A stretch of 38,187 bases of DNA from Verrucomicrobiota bacterium (GCA_003164675.1 PLTX01000072.1:8138-46324), one strand, 5' to 3'. Shown: positions 1-8,373, counted from the stretch's first letter. A program made the numbers and translations. Notes: generated by a model from the letters alone, not told the origin.

Positions 1-4
1 CCGC

Positions 5-2281
5 TTATTGACTGCCTTGCAGTCGCGCCAGCGCATTTCGAGCCGCCGTGAGGTCTGGCCGAAGCCTCAGCGCTTGCTTGTAGTGCTCGATCGCCTCCAG
101 CCGTCTACCCGCTTTCTCCAAGGCGATCCCCATATTGTCGTGCGCCTCGGCGTAATCGGGCTTGATCCGCAGGGCATGCTCGAAGTGTGCGATGGCTTCC
201 TCGATCTTGCCCGTGTGCGCCCAAACGACCCCCAGATTGTTGTGCGCCTCGGCATAATCTGGATCGATCCGTAGCGCCTGCTCGTAATGCCCAATCGCCT
301 CTGGAACGTCGCCCAGTTGTTGCAGGGCAACTCCATAATTGTAGTGCGCCTCGGCGTAATCGGGATTGATCCGTAGCGCTTCCTCCCAATGTTTTATCGC
401 CTCGGACACCCTCCCCCCTTGCATCAATGCAACACCCAATTTATTGTGTGCCTCGGCGTAATCGGGATTGATCCGCAACGCCTCCTCGTAATGCGCCATT
501 GCGTCCCGCGCCTTGCCCTGTGTCAATAGAGCGAGTCCAATGTTCATGTGCGCCGCGCCACAACCGTACTTGTCCATGCGGGTTGACCGGCTGGAGAATA
601 TCCGCAACGCCTCTTCAAAATGTCGGATGGCATCTTCGGGCTTGCCCAGCACGACCAACGCCGCCCCGAGAGTGACATGCGCATCAGCATAATCGGGGTT
701 GAGCCGCAACGCGTACTCGTCCTCGCGGATGGCTTCCGGCCTGTTGCCTGCTTTCCATAAAGCGTTTCCCAGATTGTGGTGCCCCTCGGCGTAATCGGGC
801 TCGATTCGGAGAGCGTTCTCGAAGACTCGAATGGCTTCCGGCACCCGGCCGTTTAGCGTCAGCATCGTCCCCACCGAACAGCCCGCATACGCGTAGTCTT
901 TGACGCTCACCAACACGTTGAAGACCACCGAGAAGCCCAGCAGCAGCCCCCAACCCCAGCGCACCAGACGCCGCCAAACCGGTTGGCCAGCCAGCCACGC
1001 CCCGGGCGTGGCCCGCGCGCGCTCCAATCCGAGGATGCCAACCACAGCCAGCAGCACCAGTGCAGGCAGGAAGTCCACCGCATAACGCATGTCCGCGGCC
1101 ATGAAGGTGCCAATGGTCAACGCGCAAATCCCGAAGAGCAGGGCTGCTGCCGCTACAAACCAGCGCAAGATCGAGCCCCCCTGACCCGACCGGTTCCGCC
1201 ACGCCAGCGGCGCCGCCAGCGCCAGCCACACCAGCGGAATGTTCGTCAGGATGCCGAGGGCATCCTCGGCCCCATAGTAGCCCGCTGGTAGGGGTGGCAC
1301 GGCGATTCCACGCACGAAGGGAAAGCGACCGCTCCACCGCGCCGGCTCCAGAAAATAGACCCGGAAATTAAACCAGAGATAACGAAAACTGAAGAATTGC
1401 CTCGTCACCTGCCGTTGCGCGGCCAACTGATAGCGCACGCCGAATTCGAACGGATTATCGAATCGCAGTTCGTTGTAGAGCATCAACCCCAGCCCGATAA
1501 GCGTGATCGGGATGGTCGCCGCCATCAGCGCAGCCCAAATCGGCCGCCGCTCACGCCACGCCTGAATCACCGGCACCAAGAGGATGACCGCGCCGAACAG
1601 CAAGTTGGGCCGCGCTCCCACCGCCAGTCCATACGCCACGCTTGCCGCCGCCAGCCACCGGCACCTCCGCTTCGGCTCGTGCAACCCGCACCAAATCGCC
1701 CCCAGTGCCAGCATCGTCAGCATATACCCGCAACTGGTTGTCACTTCGTGAACATAGGACCGTGGCAACAGCGCCGGCACGCCCGTCGCCAAGCCGAGCG
1801 CCAGCGCGCAGGCCGCCACCACCCAGACGCTCACCTCGGAAAAGTAACGCCGCCACAACGCGCGCAGCAAACCCACGCTGGCCAGAATACCTACGGCGCA
1901 AAAGATCGTCGCGGCTTGCCGGTCAAACAGGTAGTGACCGGTCAGCGCCACGAACGGCCAGAATACTATCAACGCCGGCGTCACCCCGAAGTACAAGTAC
2001 AGCCGGCCCTTGTAGTAACTCATGTCGCGCAGCCCGTAAGGCAGATCCTGGTACAGACGATTCGCGGCCGGATCGTAGGGGTCGGCGAGGCGCGCGAACC
2101 CGGTCGGCACATCTTTTTTCACGCTCAGATGGCCCTCGCGAAACCCCTGCACCAGTAAATTGTAGTACGCGTCAGCCGGATTCGAGATCAACGATTCCAG
2201 CTTGCCCAATGGGGCGCTGTACGCGTACATCCCAATGACCAGCGCGCACACAGCGCCCAGTGATTTCCATGCGTTCTTCAT
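5..2281 (-). CDS. TPR membrane protein A, GT-C-like family
   Basis: Complete 758-residue gene (ATG to TAA). The N-terminal ~480 residues are a multi-pass membrane domain starting with a signal anchor (MKNAWKSLGAVCALVIG). They carry the landmarks YYNLLVQGF, LADPYD and YLYFGVTPA, which are shared with proteins B and F. This resembles hypothetical GT-C glycosyltransferase-like proteins; no activity can be proven from sequence. The C-terminal ~270 residues hold eight TPRs of the xHxNLGxAL…EAIxHxExALRIxPDYAE type. The link between TPR 3 and 4 is atypical, with about nine extra residues around FSSRSTRMDKYGCGA. The protein ends in the cap RPDLTAARNALARLQ. It lies 146 bp downstream of gene B on the same strand and lacks B's conserved upstream region, so co-transcription with B is likely. 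TPRs usually mediate protein-protein contacts. Confidence 0.85.
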   Translation of the reverse strand: MKNAWKSLGAVCALVIGMYAYSAPLGKLESLISNPADAYYNLLVQGFREGHLSVKKDVPTGFARLADPYDPAANRLYQDLPYGLRDMSYYKGRLYLYFGVTPALIVFWPFVALTGHYLFDRQAATIFCAVGILASVGLLRALWRRYFSEVSVWVVAACALALGLATGVPALLPRSYVHEVTTSCGYMLTMLALGAIWCGLHEPKRRCRWLAAASVAYGLAVGARPNLLFGAVILLVPVIQAWRERRPIWAALMAATIPITLIGLGLMLYNELRFDNPFEFGVRYQLAAQRQVTRQFFSFRYLWFNFRVYFLEPARWSGRFPFVRGIAVPPLPAGYYGAEDALGILTNIPLVWLALAAPLAWRNRSGQGGSILRWFVAAAALLFGICALTIGTFMAADMRYAVDFLPALVLLAVVGILGLERARATPGAWLAGQPVWRRLVRWGWGLLLGFSVVFNVLVSVKDYAYAGCSVGTMLTLNGRVPEAIRVFENALRIEPDYAEGHHNLGNALWKAGNRPEAIREDEYALRLNPDYADAHVTLGAALVVLGKPEDAIRHFEEALRIFSSRSTRMDKYGCGAAHMNIGLALLTQGKARDAMAHYEEALRINPDYAEAHNKLGVALMQGGRVSEAIKHWEEALRINPDYAEAHYNYGVALQQLGDVPEAIGHYEQALRIDPDYAEAHNNLGVVWAHTGKIEEAIAHFEHALRIKPDYAEAHDNMGIALEKAGRRLEAIEHYKQALRLRPDLTAARNALARLQGSQ

Positions 2282-2427
2282 CGCGCTGGCGGCCTTTTCG
2301 TCATAACCCTTGTGTCCGTTGAAGGAATACCTCTTGCCTGCCCGACATCAAGTCAAGAATGCGTCGTTGAGCCTGGCTCGCGTCGGCTCCGTCCGACTCG
2401 GCTCGGGGGTTACCGTTGCCGCTCGGC

Positions 2428-4845
2428 TTACTGGCGAGCTTGCAGTCGCGCCAGCGCGTTTCGAGCCGCAGTAAGGTCTGGCCGGAGCTTCAGCGCCTGC
2501 TGGTAGTGCTGTATTGCCTCCGGCACTCTACCCGCTTTCTCCAAAGCCACCCCCATATCGTAGTGCGCCTCGGCGTAATCGGGCTTGATCTGTAGCGCTC
2601 GTTCATAATGCCCGATGGCATCGCTGACCTTCCCCTCCTGCAAAAAGACAGTTCCCAGATTGTTGTGCGCCTCGGCGTAGTTGGGTTGGATTTGTAGTGT
2701 CTGCTCCCAATGTCCTATCGCCTCCTGTAGCCTGTCCAGTCGGACCAGGGCGAGTCCCAGATTGTAGTGCGCTTCGGCGTAATCGGGCTTGAGCCGTAGT
2801 GTCTGCTCCCAATGTCCTATCGCCTCCTGTAGCCTGCCCAGTCGGATCAGGGCGAGTCCCAGACTGTAGTGCGCTTCGGCGTAATCGGGCTTGAGCCGTA
2901 GCGTCTGCTCCCACTGTCTTATCGCCTCCTGTAGCCTGTCCAGTCGGACCAGGGCGAGTCCCAAATTGTAGTGCGCCTCGGCGTAATCGGGCTTGATCCG
3001 CAGGGCCTGCTCGTGGTGGGCGATGGCTTCCTCGATCTTGCCCGTTTGCGCCAAAGCGATCCCCAGATTGTTGTGTGCCTCGGCGTGATCGGGGTTGATC
3101 CGCAGGACCTGCTCGTAGTGCCCAATCGCCTCCGGCACCTTGCCCGCCTGCTGTAGTGTGACGCCGAGGTTGTAGTGCGCCTCGACGTAATCGGGCTTGA
3201 TCCGCAGCGCCTGCTCGAAGTGGGCGATGGCTTCCTCGATCTTGCCCGTTTGCGCCAAAGCAGTCCCGAGGTTGTAGTGCGCCTCGATGTAATCGGGGTT
3301 GATCCGCAGGGCCTGCTCGTAGTGCCCAATTGCTTCCGGCACCTTGCCCGCCTGCTGTAGTGTGACCCCGAGGTTGTAGTGCGCCTCGGCGTAATCGGGG
3401 TTGAGCCGTAGCGCCTGCTCCAAGTACGCAACGGCTTCCGGCACCTTGCCCTGTGAGAGCAGAGCACCCCCGAGATTGTTCTGCGCCTCGGCGCAACGCT
3501 CGACGCTCACCAACACGTTGAAGACCACCGAGAAGCCCAGCATCAGGCCCCAGCCCCAGCGTGCCGCATGCCGCCGCATCGTCCGGTCAGCCAGTGCGCG
3601 CTCCAAACTGAGGATGCCGACCACGGCCAGCAGCAGTAGTGCAGGCAGAAAGTCCACCTCATAGCGGAAGCTCGTGCACCAGTAGAGGCCAACGGTCAGT
3701 GCGCAAATCCCAAACAGCAGGGCCACGACCGTTGCAAACCAGCGCAAGGTCGAGCCAGCCTGTTCCGACCGATTATGCCATGCCAGTGGTACGGCTAACG
3801 CCAACCACACGAGCGGAATATTCGTGAGGATACCGAAGGGAGTCTCAACCTGCATATGGCCCACTGGCCGGGGTGGCACGGCGATGTCATGCACGAACGG
3901 GAAATGAGCAACCCAGTGTGCCGGCTTCAAAAAGTACACCCGGAAATTGAACCAGAGGTAATCCAGACTGAAAAATCGCAGCGTAACCTGTTGCTGTCCG
4001 GACAACTGGTAATGCTGCCCGAAGTCGAATGGATTGCCAAAGCGCCGCGCATTGTAAAGCATCAACCCCAACCCGATGAGTCCGATCGGGACAGTCGCCG
4101 CCGTCAGCACCGCCCACACCCGCCGCCCCTCACGCCGCGCTTGTGCAACCGGCGCCAGCAGGATGACCGCACCGAACAGCAAGGAGGGCCGCGCCCCCAC
4201 CGCCAGCCCGTAGGCCAGACTTGCAGCCGCCAGCCACCAGCCCCTCCGCTCCGGCTCGTGCAACGCCTTCCAAATCGCCGCCAAAGCCAGCATCGTCAAT
4301 GCATACCCGCAACTGACGGACACCTCGTGAACGTCACACCGCGCCAACAGCAACGGCGTGAACGTGGCCAAACCCAGTGCGAGCGCGCCGGCCGCCACCA
4401 CCGCAACGCTGACTTCGGCAAAGTAACGCCGCCAGAGCGCGCACAACAGACCCATGCTGGCCAGGAAACCGACCCCACAAAAAATCACCCCGGCGACTTT
4501 TTGAGACAGATAGTGGCCAGTCAGCGCCACATAGGGCCAGAACAACATCACGGCGGGCGTAACCCCAAAATAGAGGTAGAACTTCCCCTTGTAGTAACTC
4601 AGGTCGAGCAACCCATAGGGGGCATTGGCCGTCCGATCGTAGGGGTCGGCGAGGCGTGCGAACCCGGGTGGCACCTCCTTTTTCAGGCTGAGCTGGCCGG
4701 CGCGAAAACCCTGCACCAACAAATTGTAGTAATTGCCAGCAGCGTTCAGACTCGTCGATGCCAAAAAGCCCGAGTGGGCGGTGTACGCATAAACCCCGCC
4801 GACCAACGCGCACACTGCCGCCAGTAATGTCCACGCGCGGCTCAT
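2428..4845 (-). CDS. TPR membrane protein B, GT-C-like family
   Basis: Complete 805-residue paralog of A and F (ATG to TAA). A signal anchor (MSRAWTLLAAVCALVGGVYAY) is followed by about ten hydrophobic segments with the family landmarks YYNLLVQGFRAG, FARLADPYD and LYFGVTPAVM. From about residue 460 there are ten TPRs, the longest array in the window, closed by RPDLTAARNALARLQARQ. Several TPRs are almost identical at DNA level: three units of 102 bp and a duplicated 204-bp dimer, indicating recent array growth. The likely role is membrane-bound glycan or protein modification with a protein-docking tail, inferred only from fold resemblance. It is first in a probable B-A transcription unit and is preceded by a 108-bp region nearly identical to that before gene F. 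Confidence 0.85.
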   Translation of the reverse strand: MSRAWTLLAAVCALVGGVYAYTAHSGFLASTSLNAAGNYYNLLVQGFRAGQLSLKKEVPPGFARLADPYDRTANAPYGLLDLSYYKGKFYLYFGVTPAVMLFWPYVALTGHYLSQKVAGVIFCGVGFLASMGLLCALWRRYFAEVSVAVVAAGALALGLATFTPLLLARCDVHEVSVSCGYALTMLALAAIWKALHEPERRGWWLAAASLAYGLAVGARPSLLFGAVILLAPVAQARREGRRVWAVLTAATVPIGLIGLGLMLYNARRFGNPFDFGQHYQLSGQQQVTLRFFSLDYLWFNFRVYFLKPAHWVAHFPFVHDIAVPPRPVGHMQVETPFGILTNIPLVWLALAVPLAWHNRSEQAGSTLRWFATVVALLFGICALTVGLYWCTSFRYEVDFLPALLLLAVVGILSLERALADRTMRRHAARWGWGLMLGFSVVFNVLVSVERCAEAQNNLGGALLSQGKVPEAVAYLEQALRLNPDYAEAHYNLGVTLQQAGKVPEAIGHYEQALRINPDYIEAHYNLGTALAQTGKIEEAIAHFEQALRIKPDYVEAHYNLGVTLQQAGKVPEAIGHYEQVLRINPDHAEAHNNLGIALAQTGKIEEAIAHHEQALRIKPDYAEAHYNLGLALVRLDRLQEAIRQWEQTLRLKPDYAEAHYSLGLALIRLGRLQEAIGHWEQTLRLKPDYAEAHYNLGLALVRLDRLQEAIGHWEQTLQIQPNYAEAHNNLGTVFLQEGKVSDAIGHYERALQIKPDYAEAHYDMGVALEKAGRVPEAIQHYQQALKLRPDLTAARNALARLQARQ
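2719..2982 (-). repeat. Near-identical tandem 102-bp TPR units
   Basis: The block beginning CGCCTCCTGTAGCCTG occurs at 2719, 2821 and 2923, exactly 102 bp (34 codons) apart. The first two units differ at only a few bases and the third diverges near 2980. They encode LxRLxRLQEAIxxWEQTLRLKPDYAEAHY-type TPRs in protein B. Synonymous positions are conserved too, so this is recent tandem duplication rather than only selection on protein sequence. Confidence 0.9.
3007..3410 (-). repeat. Duplicated 204-bp TPR dimer
   Basis: Two TPRs, one of QAGKVPEAIGHYEQ type and one of QTGKIEEAIAHxEQ type, alternate twice. The marker CCTGCTGTAGTGTGAC lies at 3147 and again at 3351, exactly 204 bp apart. The repeating unit here is a pair of TPRs, distinct from the neighbouring single-unit (102-bp) triplication. 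Confidence 0.85.
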
Positions 4846-4953
4846 TCTGCCACACCGACCAGCCCCCGGTAACGTTGTCGCAAAAACATCATCGACCTGA
4901 TGACATTTTATACAGTTCTCCAGTCGAACACACGCGCTTTGTAGAGCGAGGAA
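4846..4953 (-). promoter_or_regulatory. Conserved upstream region of gene B
   Basis: About 108 bp directly upstream of gene B are nearly identical to the region upstream of gene F (38050-38157). Non-coding identity drops sharply at about 4954. The block contains a dyad TCATC-gacct-GATGA (4889-4903). On the minus strand it has a -10-like TATAAA (complement of 4907-4912) without a recognisable -35 at normal spacing. I read it as a duplicated promoter/leader with a possible operator; the promoter itself is unproven. Confidence 0.6.
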
Positions 4954-4963
4954 GGTGCAGGTT

Positions 4964-5095
4964 CAGAACATCGGTAACACATTCCAGCGGGCGGATATCC
5001 GCCCGCTGGAAACTGCCCAACAGTGATCAAAACATGTAACCTCTAACCCAAAAAGTGTTACCCATGTCTTGACCCACACGTGTTACCTGTGTCCT
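4964..5095. mobile_element. IS-end/MITE-like remnant
   Basis: GGTAACAC at 4973-4980 faces inverted copies GTGTTACC at 5055-5062 and 5080-5087. The surrounding ~19 bp on the left (AGAACATCGGTAACACATT) matches the reverse complement of the first right copy at about 15 positions. This arrangement of transposase-binding-like repeats around GTGTTACC-CATGTC is typical of insertion-sequence ends. No transposase gene lies between them, so this is a non-autonomous or decayed element. A perfect 30-bp palindrome sits inside it. The element begins right where the conserved upstream region of gene B stops matching gene F. Confidence 0.5.
4982..5011. repeat. Perfect 30-bp palindrome
   Basis: The left half TTCCAGCGGGCGGAT is followed with no spacer by its exact reverse complement. 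The bases on either side (4981 and 5012, both A) do not pair. It could be a recombinase or regulator site, or a hairpin within the surrounding IS-like remnant. Confidence 0.9.
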
Positions 5096-5138
5096 GATTG
5101 TACCGATTCTGGATTCTGTCCTCCGCCCACTCCCCCCA

Positions 5139-6596
5139 TCACCCCGCATGCGGCAGGACCTCGTGCAGACTGACGCTCTCGCCGTCATCGTCCTTCAATC
5201 CGTGGAACACAATCGCGGAGAGCACGGTCATTCCACCCAGAACGAGGAACCCCCGATGGATGCCGTGAATCATTTCCGGCCCGCTCGTGTGAAACCGGTC
5301 GGGAATGAACAACGCCGTGACCAGCGACGCCGTCGCGATGCCGAAGCTCATCGACATCTGCTGCATCGTGCTCGCAATCGTGCTGGCGCTGCTCGTCTGT
5401 TCCTCGGTGATGTCCGCGTACACCAGCGTGTTCATGCTCGTGTATTGCAGCGAGGTGAAGAACCCCAGGACAAACGTCTGCGCCACGATGAGCCAGACCG
5501 GTGTGCTCGCGCCGATGGTCGCAAACAGGCCAATGAGCAGCCCGAGCATCACGGTGTTGGATATCAAGACACCCCGATAACCAAACCGTCTCAAAATGCT
5601 CGGCATCGCCACCTTCAGGCTCATCGACGCGACCGCCTGGGGCATCATCAGCAGCCCGGATTGAATCGGCGTAAACCCGAGACCCACCTGGTACAGCAGC
5701 GGCAGGAGAAACGGGATTCCACCGATGCCCAGGCGCGTGAAATAGCTGCCGCTGACCGACGCGCGAAACGTCCGAATCCGGAACAAGCTCAGCCGCAGCA
5801 ACGGAAACTCGGTGCGGGTCGCCCGCAGTCCGTAACCCGTCAGAAGACCGGCGGAGATCACCAATAGCCCCAGGATCGCCCGCCCGCTCAGCGTGTGCTC
5901 GCCAAACACCTCCAGCACGTACGACAGCAGCCCGATGCCGGAGCCGAACAGGATCAGTCCGACGGTATCGAGCGGATGGCTGTGTTCTTCACGATAGTCC
6001 GGGAGATGACGATAGACCAGATACAACCCGAACAACCCAATCGGCAGATTGACGAAAAAGATGACCCGCCAATGAAAGTACCCCACTATCAGACCGCCGG
6101 CGATGGGCCCAAGCATCGGACCAATCAGAGTGGGTATCGCCACGAAACTCATCGCGCGGATCAGTTCCGATTTGGCGAACGTCCGCACCATGGTCAGCCG
6201 GCCCACGGGCACCATCATCGCTCCACCGCAGCCCTGCAGGATGCGGCACGCAACCAGTGCGTGGATGTTGCTCGAAATGCCGCAGAGAAACGACCCCAAC
6301 GTGAACAGGCCAATCGCCGACGAAAACACGCGCCGCGTCCCGAAGCGATCGGCCATCCAGCCGCTGATCGGTATAAACACCGCCAAGCTCAACGTGTAAC
6401 TCGATAGCACCGCCTTCATGCTGAGCGGGGCGACCGCGAGCGCCTTTGCGATGGTCGGGACGGCCGTGTTGAGAATCGTCGTGTCCAGCGATTCCATGAA
6501 GAACGCCACGGCAACAAGCCACGGCAACAACCGCTTCACGTGTTCGCCCGGTGCCGCCGGCGGCGCGGTGACCGCGTTGGAATTGACCGGAATCAA
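5139..6596 (-). CDS. MFS drug exporter, DHA2 family (MdtD-like)
   Basis: Predicted 485-residue inner-membrane proton-coupled exporter. It matches the recalled pattern of E. coli MdtD closely: FFMESLDTTILNTAVP in TM1, GWMADRFGTRR between TM2 and TM3, RILQGCGGAMMVPVGRL around TM4, and SMNTLVYADI late in the protein. The reading frame stays open upstream to 7064, but that extension overlaps the rhomboid gene out of frame and is low-complexity. I place the start at TTG (6594-6596), preceded by a GGGGAG Shine-Dalgarno sequence. It overlaps the rhomboid stop as TTGA, which implies translational coupling. A GTG a few codons downstream (EHVKRLLPW) is the alternative. Substrate unknown. Confidence 0.85.
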   Translation of the reverse strand: MIPVNSNAVTAPPAAPGEHVKRLLPWLVAVAFFMESLDTTILNTAVPTIAKALAVAPLSMKAVLSSYTLSLAVFIPISGWMADRFGTRRVFSSAIGLFTLGSFLCGISSNIHALVACRILQGCGGAMMVPVGRLTMVRTFAKSELIRAMSFVAIPTLIGPMLGPIAGGLIVGYFHWRVIFFVNLPIGLFGLYLVYRHLPDYREEHSHPLDTVGLILFGSGIGLLSYVLEVFGEHTLSGRAILGLLVISAGLLTGYGLRATRTEFPLLRLSLFRIRTFRASVSGSYFTRLGIGGIPFLLPLLYQVGLGFTPIQSGLLMMPQAVASMSLKVAMPSILRRFGYRGVLISNTVMLGLLIGLFATIGASTPVWLIVAQTFVLGFFTSLQYTSMNTLVYADITEEQTSSASTIASTMQQMSMSFGIATASLVTALFIPDRFHTSGPEMIHGIHRGFLVLGGMTVLSAIVFHGLKDDDGESVSLHEVLPHAG

Positions 6597-8335
6597 CTCG
6601 CTCCCCGCTTGTCCCGAGTCCCGAGGGGCTCTCCTTTTCTTCCCCTCGCCCCCAACACCACCGCCAACAATACCCCCGCGAAAAACCCGCCCATGTGCGC
6701 CAGGTTGTCCACCTGCGGCTCCAATCCTCCAATCGTGAAATCGGCCGCCACCATCAGCGCCAGCACGAACAGCAACCTCCTCCGCAACGCAAAATACATC
6801 GGCGACCGCAACCGCCACACCCCCACCGCAAACGCCCCGATGACCGCAAAAATCCCCCCGCTGGCGCCAATCGCCACGTCGTAATGCGCCACTAACGCGC
6901 TCGCCAGATTCCCCAGCGCGCCGCCCACCAAAAACACCGCCAGCATCCGCCACCGCCCCATCGTCTTTTCCACCGCCGACCCGAACAACCATAGCCCCAC
7001 GCCGTTCATCGCCAGGTGCAATAGGTTCGCATGCAAAAACAACGCCGTGAACGCCCGCCACCATTCCCCGTCCTTCACCGTGTCCGCGCTATTGCCCGCC
7101 CACATCAGCAATTTCTCCTGCATCTCCCCCCGCAAAAACACGTCGTTCACCAGATGCACCGTCGCCAACACGAGTAGTAGCGATAACGTCAGCCGTTCGG
7201 GCCGTCCCGTGTGCATCAGCGCCCGCCATCCCGCCGAATCGTTCTCCGCCCGACGCAACAATTCCTGCCCGTGCGCGTACGCTGGGTCCTGCGCCGCCCA
7301 GCATCCACTTCCGCCTCTCCTCTCCCCTGGGGGGAGAGGATCAAGGTGAGGGGCGTTCCCCTCCTCCGCCCGCCGTTCATGGCGAGCCGCATTCTCAGCG
7401 AGCCGCAACTGCTCCCGCACCGCCTCCCGCCACAAACGGTTCCGCGGATGCGTCAACCCAAACGCCCGCGTCAACATCCGCGCCGCCTGCTCAAATTCGC
7501 CCCGCGCCAGCGCGCACCGACCCCGCCAGTACGCCGCAAATCTCGCATACCCCGACATCGGATGTCGGGGGCGCGCATACTCGCTCTGCCGCAGCAATTC
7601 CTCCACTGACTCCCGGTCTCCCGCCAGCGCCGCCACCGACACCCGCGTCGCCCACAATTGCCCCTGCCGCGCCCCCATCGTCCGCGGCGACAACGCCACA
7701 AATTGCAAACTCCGCAACGCGCGCTCGAACTGCCCCGTCTCCGCCAGCGCGCGCGCGGCCAGCAATCGTGCCTGCGTCGCCAGTCCCAATGTGCCCCAGT
7801 CATACACGCCCTCGTAAAGCGCCAGCGCCCGCTCCCATTGACGCAACGTCACCAATAACGTCAATTCCCAGATCCGCACCATGCCGGATACGGCCAGCGG
7901 AATCGGCTGCGCCGCCTGTCCCGCTCCCAGCGGGGCCAGCGCATCGAGCGCCGCCAACGCTTCCTCCCGGTGCCCGCGCGCCATCCGCCGTAGCGCCGCG
8001 CCGTGCTGATGATACAACCGTCCCGTTTGTCCCCACGCAAACCATCCCGCCATCCGCCAGAACATCGCCGCGCCGCGCCAGTGCCCGCGCTGTTCTCGCG
8101 CCCCCGCCGCCGACGCCAGTACCGGCGGCGCCACGACAAATACATTGAACAACACCCACGCGATCACCACCCAGACAAAGTCATGACTGAAATAAAACGC
8201 GCCGCCACACGCCAGCAACGTGAGCGCCAATTGCGCGATCTGCGCCGCATACCACCGACGGTCGCCGCGCAGCAGCGGCGCCAGCTGCATCAGCGTAATG
8301 AACAGGATCGGGTAGATATAATAACGTTGAGTCAT
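6593..8335 (-). CDS. Rhomboid-family intramembrane serine protease with helical-repeat N-terminus
   Basis: 580 residues. Residues ~7-80 hold two or three membrane segments. Residues ~90-350 form a soluble alpha-helical TPR-like region. Residues ~385-565 are the rhomboid domain. The catalytic pair is visible as Ser492 in GASGGIF and His547 in NLAHMGGFFAG, and the WWRAFTALFLHANLLHLAMN motif matches the family's L1/TM2 region. Rhomboids cleave membrane proteins within the bilayer. The gene carries two palindromic repeat insertions, one coding for APHLDPLPPGERRG in the linker and one coding for PRHPMSGYAR within a helix. It precedes and overlaps the MFS gene and follows the L,D-transpeptidase gene on the same strand. 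Confidence 0.88.
   Translation of the reverse strand: MTQRYYIYPILFITLMQLAPLLRGDRRWYAAQIAQLALTLLACGGAFYFSHDFVWVVIAWVLFNVFVVAPPVLASAAGAREQRGHWRGAAMFWRMAGWFAWGQTGRLYHQHGAALRRMARGHREEALAALDALAPLGAGQAAQPIPLAVSGMVRIWELTLLVTLRQWERALALYEGVYDWGTLGLATQARLLAARALAETGQFERALRSLQFVALSPRTMGARQGQLWATRVSVAALAGDRESVEELLRQSEYARPRHPMSGYARFAAYWRGRCALARGEFEQAARMLTRAFGLTHPRNRLWREAVREQLRLAENAARHERRAEEGNAPHLDPLPPGERRGGSGCWAAQDPAYAHGQELLRRAENDSAGWRALMHTGRPERLTLSLLLVLATVHLVNDVFLRGEMQEKLLMWAGNSADTVKDGEWWRAFTALFLHANLLHLAMNGVGLWLFGSAVEKTMGRWRMLAVFLVGGALGNLASALVAHYDVAIGASGGIFAVIGAFAVGVWRLRSPMYFALRRRLLFVLALMVAADFTIGGLEPQVDNLAHMGGFFAGVLLAVVLGARGRKGEPLGTRDKRGAS
7311..7365. repeat. Intragenic hairpin repeat of the CTCTCCCC/GGGGAGAG class
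   Basis: A 9-bp stem CCTCTCCCC-tgg-GGGGAGAGG (7319-7339) is followed by a GGTGAGGGGCG arm. The same modules occur in the intergenic elements at 11310-11400 and 22785-23031. Here it is read in frame by the rhomboid gene as HLDPLPPGERRG, between the helical region and the protease domain. TCCGCC occurs on both sides (7310-7315 and 7365-7370), but this may be chance. Confidence 0.75.
7544..7580. repeat. Palindromic insertion flanked by a 7-bp direct repeat
   Basis: CCCCGACATC (7550-7559) and GATGTCGGGG (7561-7570) form a 10-bp stem around a single G. CGCATAC lies on both sides (7544-7550 and 7574-7580). The span 7551-7580 is exactly 30 bp, so it adds ten codons in frame. In protein the flanks read YAR…YAR, and removing 30 bp would restore a continuous SEYARFAAYW helix. 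This looks like a small transposed element with a target-site duplication. Confidence 0.75.
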
Positions 8336-8373
8336 GCAAGTGTGTGGCAGGCTCTGCCATCTTCGACTCTGAA

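Noticed and set aside
1397-2158. 253-codon rightward open frame opposite TPR gene A
   Set aside because: Arg/His/Gln-rich antisense shadow of the membrane domain, typical of high-GC coding DNA.
2428-4845. Regular 102-bp and 204-bp repeats suggestive of a CRISPR or satellite array
   Set aside because: They are in-frame TPR codons of a single long gene, with no spacer-like unique segments.
4982-5011. Perfect palindrome as a replication or plasmid origin
   Set aside because: No initiator gene, DnaA-box cluster or A/T-rich unwinding region nearby; the IS-like context explains it better.
6597-7064. N-terminal extension of the MFS exporter back to 7064
   Set aside because: It lies out of frame within the rhomboid domain, is Gly/Arg-rich shadow sequence, and the exporter's first TM starts after 6560.
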